Source: Streptomyces diastatochromogenes (GTDB lineage: Bacteria; Actinomycetota; Actinomycetes; Streptomycetales; Streptomycetaceae). From it: 64,000 bases of DNA. How positions within the stretch are numbered: position 1 is the first letter of the stretch; each line of letters starts with the position of its first letter. The DNA is taken from positions 7,254,001-7,318,000 of the forward strand of contig JAPTYK010000001.1 in assembly GCA_026913215.1 (NCBI GenBank), given 5' to 3'. The notes under the pieces were generated by a model. It saw only the letters and a list, made by a program, of their open reading frames with translations, was not told the origin of the DNA and did not search any database. This document shows, piece by piece, positions 57,418-64,000 of the stretch. Position numbers and translations under genes: made by a program.

Positions 57418-60400
57418 ATGCACAGCAAGCAACGCCTCACCGAGCAGCGCCTCGCCCGCGTCCTCGACCAGCGCGTCCGGCCGGCGGTCCACGCCCGTAC
57501 GGTCCCGCTCGACATCGCGATCTGGAACGTCCCCGGCGAACCCGTCCCCGTCGCCGAAGGCCTGGCCGCGCCGTACGAGCCGGTGACGCTCGGCCACCGC
57601 TGGGGGCCGCCGTGGACCACGAGCTGGTTCCGGATCAGCGGCAGGGTGCCGGAGGAGTGGGCCGGCCACCGCGTGGAGGCCGTCGTCGACATCGGCTTCA
57701 ACTTCACCGGCGCGGGCTTCTCCAGCGAGGGCCTGGTGTACCGCGCCGACGGCACGGTCGTGAAGGCCCTCAACCCCCGCAACGCCTACATCCCGGTGGC
57801 CGACCCGGCGGTCGGCGGCGAGGAGTTCACGTACTACGTCGAAGCCGCCGCCAACCCGAACATCAACGACAGCCACGCACCCACCCGCACCGGCGACCGC
57901 CCCTCCTGGCTGACCGGCGCCGGCGCCGGCATCGCCGACGCCCCGATCTACCAGCTGCTCCGCCTCGACCTCGCCGTCTTCGACCGCGAGGTGTGGGAAC
58001 TCGCCCAGGACCTCGACGTCCTCGGCGAGCTCATGCGCGAACTCCCCGAGGCCGAACCGCGCCGCTGGCAGCTCCTGGGGACCGTCGAACGGGCCCTGGA
58101 CGGCATCGACCTCCAGGACGTCTCCGGCAGCGCCGCCGCCGCCCGCGAGGTGCTCCGTCCCGCGCTCGCGGCCCCGCCGCCCCAGCGCCCACCGCATGTC
58201 CGCCGTCGGACACGCCCACATCGACACCGCCTGGCTCTGGCCGCTGCGCGAGACCGTGCGCAAGGTCGCCCGGACGCTCTCCAACGTCACCCACCTCATG
58301 GACGACCACCCCGGCTTCCGCTTCGCCATGTCCCAGGCCCAGCAGCTCGCCTGGCTCAAGGAGCACCGCCCCGAGGTCTACGGCCGCGTCCAGGAGAAGG
58401 CGAAGACCGGACAGTTCCTGCCCGTCGGCAGCCTGTGGGTGGAACCCGACACCAACATCATCGGCGGCGAGTCCCTCGCCCGGCAGCTGATCCACGGCAA
58501 GCGCTTCTACCTCGACGAGTTCGGCGTCGAGACGGAGGAGATGTGGCTGCCCGACACCTTCGGCTACAACGCGGCCATGCCGCAGCTGATGAAGCTGGCG
58601 GGCGTGCGCTGGTTCCTCACCCAGAAGATCTCCTGGAACACCACCAACAAGTTCCCGCACCACACCTTCTGGTGGGAGGGCATCGACGGCAGCCGGATCT
58701 TCAGCCACTTCCCGCCCGTCGACACGTACAACGCCGAGATCACCGGCGCCGAACTCGCCCACGCCGTACGGAACTTCCAGGACAAGGAGGCGGCGAACAG
58801 CTCGCTCCTCCCGTTCGGTTACGGGGACGGCGGCGGCGGCCCCACCCGCGAGATGCTGGCCCGCGCCGCCCGGGTGGAGGACCTGGAAGGCTCGCCGAAG
58901 GTCACCGTCGAGAGCCCCGCCGACTTCTTCGAGCGGGCGCACGCCGAGTACCCCGACGCCCCGGTGTGGCTCGGCGAGCTCTACCTGGAGTTCCACCGCG
59001 GCACGCTCACCAGCCAGCTGCGCACCAAGCAGGGCAACCGGCGCGGCGAGCAGCTGCTCCGGGAGGCCGAGCTGTGGGCGGCGACCGCCGCCGTCCGTAC
59101 CGGGGCCGCGTACCCGTACGAGGCCCTCGACCGGCTCTGGAAGACGGTCCTGCTGCACCAGTTCCACGACATCCTGCCCGGCTCCTCCATCGGCTGGGTG
59201 CACCGCGAGGCCGAGGCGACCTACGCCGCCGTCACCGCCGAGCTGGAGGCGATCGTCGCCGCGCCCAGCGCGCGCTGGCGGGGAGGGCGAGGAGCAGGTG
59301 GTCTTCAACGCCTCCCCGTTCGCCCGCGACGGCGTCCCCGCCCTCGGCGCCTCGCCGCGCACGGGACCGCCGGCCCGCCCCGTGGCGCCCGTACCGGTCG
59401 AGGGCGGCCACCTCCTCGACAACGGGCTCGTCCGCGTCCGCGTCGACGACCGGGGCCTGGTGACCTCGGCGTACGACATCACGGCGGCCCGCGAGGCACT
59501 GGCCCCCGGCACGGCGGCCAACCTCCTCCAGCTCCACCAGGACTTCCCGAACCAGTACGACGCCTGGGACATCGACGTCTTCTACCGCAACACCGCGCGC
59601 GACCTCCGGGATGCCGATTCGGTGCGCGCGGAGGCGGACGGCGTGCGGGTCGTGCGGACCTTCGGCGACTCCCGGATCGAGCAGTTCCTCTCCCTCGCCG
59701 AGGGGTCCCGGCGCCTCGACATCACCACCGAGATCGACTGGAACGAGGAGGAGAAGCTCCTCAAGGCCGCCTTCCCGCTCGACGTCCGCGCGGACCACTC
59801 CAGCGCCGAGATCCCCTTCGGGCACGTCCGGCGCCCCACCCACACCAACACCAGCTGGGACGCCGCCAAGTTCGAGTTCTGCGCCCACCGCTTCCTCCAC
59901 GTCGGCGAACGGGGCTGGGGCGCGGCCGTCGTCAACGACTCCACCTACGGGCACGAGGTCACCCGCGACGTCCGCCCCGACGGCGGGACGACCACGACCG
60001 TCCGCCTCTCGCTGCTCCGCGCCCCGCGCTACCCCGACCCGGACGCCGACCGGGGCAGGCACCGCCTGCGGTACGGGTTCGTGATCGGCGCCGACCTCGC
60101 GGACGCGGTGCGCGAGGGTACGGCCTCAACGTGCCCGAGCGCTCCGTGCCCGGTTCCCCGGCGGAGCTCGCGCCCCTGGTGGCCACGGACGACGACGCCG
60201 TCGTCATCGACACCGTCAAGCTCGCCGACGACCGCTCCGGCGACCTCGTCGTACGCCTCTACGAAGCCCACGGAGGACGGGCCACGACCCTCCTGACCAC
60301 CGGCTTCCCCTGGCGTCGGCCACCGTGACCGACCTCCTCGAACGCCCGCTCGCCCCCGACGAGGCCCCGCCACCGCCCTGCGGACCACCGCCGGGCAGGT

Positions 60401-60464
60401 CTCCCTGACCCTGCGCCCGTTCCAGATCGTCACCCTCCGGCTGAGTTCCGCGTCGGAGAGGTGA
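57418..60464 (+). CDS. GH38 alpha-mannosidase, frameshifted in this sequence
   Basis: About 1,015 residues. N-terminal GHRWGPPWTTSWFRISGRVP domain; after a frame change near 58190 the catalytic start MSAVGHAHIDTAWLWPLRET with the His-x-Asp zinc ligands, then WLPDTFGYNAAMPQLMKLAG with the nucleophile Asp, and LLHQFHDILPGSSIGWVHRE with the last ligand. C-terminal beta domains follow frame changes near 59280 and 60115 (FDIEQFLSLAEGSRRLDITT region) and end TLRPFQIVTLRLSSASER after changes near 60325 and 60380. A complete GH38 set. Cytoplasmic removal of alpha-mannose. With GH5 and GH13 it suggests use of a mannose- and glucose-containing glycan. Confidence 0.9.
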
Positions 60465-60484
60465 AACCCCGTAGCCGTCGGAGA

Positions 60485-60660
60485 GTCCGGCACGTGTCCT
60501 ACGACGCGCAGGACAAGACCGTCACCCTGATGGACGCGGTCGCCGACAACAAGGGCGGGCCGCTGTCGCTCAGGGAGCCGTCGAACGACCTGGGCCAGCT
60601 CTGGAAGACCACCCTGGACAACCGGTGGAAACGGCTGCCTCCTGACACCGCGGACGGCGC
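60485..60660 (+). pseudogene. Coding-like fragment after the mannosidase, possible gene remnant
   Basis: One frame reads HVSYDAQDKTVTLMDAVADN, KGGPLSLREPSNDLGQLWKT and LDNRWKRLPPD with strong GC3 bias, then loses coding character. A GTG at 60461 overlapping the mannosidase stop could start it. It looks like the C-terminal end of some larger protein, or a very small gene; no family is recognised. The rest of the 410-bp gap up to 60874 shows nothing else I can support. Confidence 0.3.
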
Positions 60661-60873
60661 TCACCGAGCCGTGACCGCCCGCCGGGTCCCCTCGCACGGA
60701 GGGGGAACCGGCGGGCGCTCCGCTCCTGCCCTTTCGGCCCCGGCGTGCCGGCCCGCTGTTCGCCCGAACGGTCCGCCCGCGTTGCTCCCGGCCACGCGGG
60801 CGCCTCGGATGGGAGCGGTGAGGACGAGACCGCCGCCCCGGCGGGCGTCGGCCCGACGAACAGGAGCGCCCCC

Positions 60874-61479
60874 ATGTACGTTCGCACCATCTACGCCATC
60901 GGTGATCCCGCCAAGGTCGACGCGTGTGTGGACGCGCTCCGCGAGGAGGCCCCCAGGGCGCTGGCCGGACAGCCCGGGTACCGGGGCTTCGCGCTGTTCA
61001 CCGACCGCGAGCTCGGCAAGGTCCTCACGGGTTCCTGGTGGGAGAGCGAGCAGGCGCTGCGGAACAGCGACGAACAGCTCAGGGAGCGCCGCGCGGCGAT
61101 GCTGGCGCCGTTCGCGAACACCGTGACGGTCGACAGCTGGGAGGCGGCGGTGTTCACCCCTCCCGTGCAGGTCGGCCCCGGCGCGGGTTTCCGCCTGACC
61201 CGGTTCGAGATCGACCCGTCCGGCGCCGACCTGCTGGTGGAGACGTTCCGGGGCACCACGCTGCCCACGCTGCGGGCCATCGAGGGCTTCGAGACCGCGG
61301 CGATGCTCCTCGACCGGACCGGGGGCCGGGGCAGCGTGGGCGTGATCTATGCCGACCGGGCCGCGCTGGCGGCCTCCCGAGGAAAGCAGTCGGCTGCCCG
61401 CGGCGACGCGGTCACGACGACGGGGGTGTCCATCCGCAGCTTCGAGGAGTTCGAGGTGGTCACGCTCGACCGCCGGTAG
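60874..61479 (+). CDS. Tandem ABM-like (antibiotic biosynthesis monooxygenase fold) protein
   Basis: Intact, 201 residues, ATG about 10 bases after AGGAGC. Two similar ferredoxin-like halves: MYVRTIYAIGDPAKVDACVD...PGYRGFALFTDRELGKVLTG (residues 1-70), and FRLTRFEIDPSGADLLVETF...EGFETAAMLLDRTGGRGSVG (about 105-165). Each has the beta-alpha-beta pattern and the pGxxg...d..g motif of ABM or Dabb domains. Enzymatic activity is not certain, since many such proteins only bind ligands. Stand-alone gene, no clear operon partner. Confidence 0.7.
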   Translation: MYVRTIYAIGDPAKVDACVDALREEAPRALAGQPGYRGFALFTDRELGKVLTGSWWESEQALRNSDEQLRERRAAMLAPFANTVTVDSWEAAVFTPPVQVGPGAGFRLTRFEIDPSGADLLVETFRGTTLPTLRAIEGFETAAMLLDRTGGRGSVGVIYADRAALAASRGKQSAARGDAVTTTGVSIRSFEEFEVVTLDRR

Positions 61480-61546
61480 GCCGCCCACGGGGGGAGCGGA
61501 CGGCGAGGCACGGCGCTGCGCCGGCCTCCGGCGTAAGGTCGGGAGT

Positions 61547-62418
61547 GTGCAGCCGATCGACACCTCCGGCGCACCGGCCCCGCCCGCGGCACTCCGGCCC
61601 GCCGCGCCGCCGTCGTCGCTGTCGCCTTCGCGGGCGGGCGACTTCCTGCGGTGCCCGCTGCTCTACCGGCTCCGGGTGATCGACCGGCTGCCGGAGAAGC
61701 CGAACGCGGCGATGACCCGGGGCGTGCTGGTGCACGCGGTCCTTGAGCGGCTCTTCGACCTCCCGGCGGCGGAGCGCACGGCCGCCGGGGCCCGGGACAT
61801 GGTGGCGGGGAGTGGAAGCGGCTGTCGGCGGCGCGGCCCGCGCTCGCGGAGCTGTTCGCGCGGGACGACGGGGCGCCCGCCCCGGAACGGGTCGCGGAGT
61901 GGCTGGCCACGGCGGAGCGGCTGGTCGAGCGGTGGTTCACCCTGGAGGATCCGGCCCGGCTGGAGCCCGCGGAGCGGGAGTTCTCCGTCAGGACCACGCT
62001 GGACTCCGGGCTGAGGCTGCGCGGGATCATCGACCGGGTGGACGTGACGCCGACCGGCGAGGTGCGGATCGTCGACTACAAGACCGGCCGGGCGCCCCCG
62101 CCGGAGTACGCGGCGGACGCGCTGTTCCAGCTGAAGTTCTACGCCCTGGTGCTGTGGCGGCTGCGCGGCGCCGTGCCGCGCACCCTGCGGCTGGTCTACC
62201 TGGGCAGCGGGGACGTGCTCACCCATGAGCTGACGGAGAACGATCTGCGGGCCGTGGAGCGCGAGCTGCTGGTCCTGTGGGAGGCGATCGGGCGGGCGAC
62301 GCGGACGGGTGACTGGCCCCCGACACCGAACCGCCTGTGCGACTGGTGCCCCCATCGGGCGCTGTGCCCGGCCTGGGGCGGCACCCCGCCGCCTTATCCC
62401 CTGCCCGTCGCCGACTGA
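61547..62418 (+). CDS. RecB-family PD-(D/E)XK exonuclease, Cas4-like, frameshifted in this sequence
   Basis: About 290 residues, GTG at 61547 behind GGGAG. Motifs: LSPSRAGDFLRCPLLYRLRV with the first Cys, the His in MTRGVLVHAVLERLFDLP, the catalytic Asp in LRGIIDRVDVTPTGEVRIVD and DYKTGR, the QLKFYALVLW helix, and a C-terminal Cys trio LCDWCPHRALCPAW. With the N-terminal Cys this makes the four-Cys iron-sulfur cluster of AddB/Cas4-type nucleases. One frame change near 61800. No cas genes nearby, so not part of a CRISPR system. Likely a housekeeping repair nuclease. Confidence 0.88.
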
Positions 62419-62536
62419 GGCGAGGGCGCCCGACACCCGCACGAATGCGGGAAGGCATTGTACGCCTCATCGCCGACATTTCATCCAGTCTGTCATTTTT
62501 ATTCCGAAAAAGGGTGGATTGTTCACTCCTGGGCGC

Positions 62537-62558
62537 TTAGCGTGGATGCAGACGCTAA
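62537..62558. promoter_or_regulatory. Inverted repeat next to the LexA-like box
   Basis: TTAGCGT-(8 bp)-ACGCTAA, a perfect 7-bp inverted repeat ending one base before the LexA-like palindrome. Possible second operator or hairpin in the leader of the Sak4-like ATPase gene. Confidence 0.5.
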
Positions 62559-62559
62559 T

Positions 62560-62575
62560 TCGAATACACATTCGA
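62560..62575. promoter_or_regulatory. LexA-like (SOS box) palindrome
   Basis: TCGAATACACATTCGA is a perfect 6-bp inverted repeat with a 4-base spacer. It equals the actinobacterial SOS box TCGAAC-N4-GTTCGA except for a symmetric C-to-T and G-to-A change. It lies 76 bp upstream of the ATPase start in a notably AT-rich gap (62430-62600). Confidence 0.55.
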
Positions 62576-62650
62576 TACGAGGGTCGTCGCGCGGGGTCCG
62601 TCCCGCCGGCCGGCCCCCGGAACCGCCGTCGCAGACGCCAGGAGAACGGC

Positions 62651-63643
62651 GTGAACCTCACCTTCACCACCGCCACCAAGGAACAGGCCAAGGCCCGGAT
62701 CGCGCTCGCCGGCCCCACCGGGTCGGGCAAGACCTACACCGCCCTGGTCACCGCCACCGGGCTCGGCGAGCGGGTGGCCCTGATCGACACCGAGCACGGC
62801 AGCGCCGCCAAGTACGCCGACGAGTTCGCCTTCGACACCCTCCCGCTCACGACGTTCCAGCCCACCACCCTCGTCGACGCGCTCGCGGTGGCCGCCCACG
62901 ACGGCTACGACGTCATGATCGTCGACTCCCTGAGCCACTTCTGGTCCGGCACCGGAGGGATGCTGGAACAGGTCGACAACGCGGCCAAGCGCCTCGGGTC
63001 CGGCGGCAGCTTCGCCGGCTGGAAGGAGGCCCGCCCCCAGGAACGGGCGATGATCGACGCCCTCCTCGCCTACCCCGGCCACCTCATCGTCACCATGCGC
63101 ACCAAGACCGAGTACGTCGTGGAGGCCGACGAGCGCGGCCGCAAGGTGCCGCGCAAGATCGGGCTCAAGCCCGAGCAGCGGGAGGGCATCGAGTACGAAT
63201 TCGACATCGTCGGCGACCTCGACCACGAGAACACCCTGGTGGTCTCCAAGTCCCGGGCGAAGCCGCTGTCCGGGACGGTGCTCCACACGCCGGGCCCGGA
63301 GTTCGCCGAGGCCGTCCTCGGCTGGCTGGAGGCCGGCAAGCCCACCCTCTCCGTCTCCGACTACGTCACCGCGGCCACCGCGCCGGGCGCCGGCCACGAG
63401 GAGCTGCGCGCCCTGTACGAGGAGGCCCGCCGGCACAACCTGCTCGGCGCCGCCGTCCTGGACGACACCGGGGAGACCCGCACGCTCGGCCAGCTGATCG
63501 TGCGCCACGGCACCGCGGCCGCGAGGAACAGGGTCGCCGAGGACGTCGAGTCCGGGGCCGCCACCAAGCGGGAGAAGGAGACCAGGCGGGAGAACGGGAC
63601 CGAGCGGAAGAACGGGACCGAGCGGAAGGGCGAGTCCGCATGA
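62651..63643 (+). CDS. Sak4-like RecA-fold AAA ATPase
   Basis: Intact, 330 residues, GTG behind AGGAGAAC. Walker A ARIALAGPTGSGKTYTALVT, then VALIDTEHGSAAKYADEF, Walker B GYDVMIVDSLSHFWSGTGGM, and HLIVTMRTKTEYVVEADERG with a sensor-like region. This layout matches phage Sak4-type single-strand annealing ATPases and related chromosomal ATP-binding proteins. The C-terminus is a Lys/Glu/Arg/Asn-rich tail with a repeated NGTERK unit. A LexA-like box upstream fits DNA-damage induction. Stop and next start overlap (ATGA). Confidence 0.85.
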   Translation: MNLTFTTATKEQAKARIALAGPTGSGKTYTALVTATGLGERVALIDTEHGSAAKYADEFAFDTLPLTTFQPTTLVDALAVAAHDGYDVMIVDSLSHFWSGTGGMLEQVDNAAKRLGSGGSFAGWKEARPQERAMIDALLAYPGHLIVTMRTKTEYVVEADERGRKVPRKIGLKPEQREGIEYEFDIVGDLDHENTLVVSKSRAKPLSGTVLHTPGPEFAEAVLGWLEAGKPTLSVSDYVTAATAPGAGHEELRALYEEARRHNLLGAAVLDDTGETRTLGQLIVRHGTAAARNRVAEDVESGAATKREKETRRENGTERKNGTERKGESA

Positions 63644-64000
63644 GCCTCAAGGAGCACGCCACCCGCGTCGCCGTACTCCGCGTGCTGCGCGACGCCGTCG
63701 ACGCCGAGTACCGGACCGAGCGCCACGAGGTCCTGGAGGGGCTGCGCGCGGCCCGCGCCGAACTGAACCTGAAGTCGGTCCGGGTGGCCCTGCCGGACGA
63801 CACGCCGGTCGCCACCCTCACCCTCGTCGACCCCGGACCCACGGTCGTGGTCGCCGACGAGCGGGCCTTCACCGCCTGGGTGGCCGCCAACCACCCCGGC
63901 GAGGTGGAGATGCTGGTCCGGGTGCACCCCGGCTGGCAGCGGCAGTTCCTCGCCCGGCTGACCTGCCTCGACCCGGTCGCCGACCCGTACACCGGCGAGG
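63640..64000 (+). CDS. Protein coupled to the Sak4-like ATPase, truncated by the window end
   Basis: ATG in an ATGA overlap with the ATPase gene. At least 120 residues: MSLKEHATRVAVLRVLRDAV, DAEYRTERHEVLEGLRAARA, VRVALPDDTPVATLTLVDPG, FTAWVAANHPGEVEMLVRVH. The helical N-terminus and beta-rich middle are unlike any enzyme I recognise; I recall comparable partners beside Sak4-like ATPases in Streptomyces and their phages. The C-terminus is outside the window. Function unknown. Confidence 0.75.
   Translation, partial: MSLKEHATRVAVLRVLRDAVDAEYRTERHEVLEGLRAARAELNLKSVRVALPDDTPVATLTLVDPGPTVVVADERAFTAWVAANHPGEVEMLVRVHPGWQRQFLARLTCLDPVADPYTGE

Noticed and set aside
61547..62418. Cas4 gene of a CRISPR system
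   Set aside because: No other cas genes or repeat arrays are present; the protein fits general RecB-like nucleases.
1..64000. tRNA, rRNA, insertion sequences or prophage attachment sites
   Set aside because: No cloverleaf, transposase or duplicated att-like sequence was recognised on reading; a covariance-model search was not possible.

Overview
The window is very GC-rich, uses many GTG and some TTG starts, and carries families typical of Streptomyces or a close actinobacterial relative: an LCP ligase, TatA, TerD, SpoIIE-type phosphatase, class III lanthipeptide synthetase, AraC/Rrf2/HxlR/ArsR regulators and several glycoside hydrolases. No rRNA, tRNA, CRISPR array or insertion sequence was recognised. 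More than half of the genes are split across reading frames. Where checked, the break is one missing C or G in a homopolymer run, so these are described as whole genes with probable sequencing undercalls, not as pseudogenes.

Layout. 1-6.2 kb: a coenzyme A set (hydroxyacid-type dehydrogenase, acyl-CoA dehydrogenase, family III CoA transferase, acyl-CoA ligase). 6.3-8.5 kb: a zinc/manganese-type ABC transporter. 8.7-13.7 kb: a CASTOR/POLLUX-type ion channel, an ArsR regulator and an MgtA-type P-type ATPase. 13.7-19.7 kb: cell-envelope and stress genes (LCP ligase, TatA, lipoprotein, secreted alkaline phosphatase, GlsB-type membrane protein, TerD), several of them preceded by a shared inverted repeat built on TTGCGCAA. 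19.2-21 kb: HxlR regulator and thiolase.

21-25.6 kb is a class III lanthipeptide locus: LanKC, a 39-residue precursor at 22621-22740 on the minus strand, and an adjacent DUF4246 protein that may be an iron oxygenase. The precursor has a canonical leader motif but a core whose only Cys precedes all its Ser residues. 25.8-27.9 kb holds a PP2C phosphatase and a DUF1275 membrane protein.

28.2-38.8 kb looks like an unusual ribosomal-peptide locus and is the most interesting part. It has a subtilase, a small CGGC protein and a separate protein matching the C-terminal domain of cyanobactin protease PatG. These are followed by two small peptides with eight Cys each and a C2-like protein. Two minus-strand genes (DinB, YncE-like propeller) intervene. 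Then come a 255-residue protein whose last 115 residues hold 23 Cys, mostly as Thr-Cys pairs, and a LanC cyclase and full-length LanB dehydratase. The likely logic is that LanB/LanC dehydrate and cyclise the Thr/Cys ladder, while the split PatG-like proteins process the peptides.

38.8-53.4 kb is mixed: DHFR-like reductase, large AAA regulator, methyltransferase-amidase pair, ArsR-rhodanese protein divergent from an MFS exporter, SDR, Rrf2 regulator divergent from an FAD protein, TPR protein, and a coupled PhyH dioxygenase-AraC pair. 53.6-60.5 kb is a glycan operon (GH5, GH13, GH38). 60.9-64 kb has an ABM-like protein, a RecB-type nuclease, and a Sak4-like ATPase preceded by a LexA-like operator and followed by a coupled gene running off the end.
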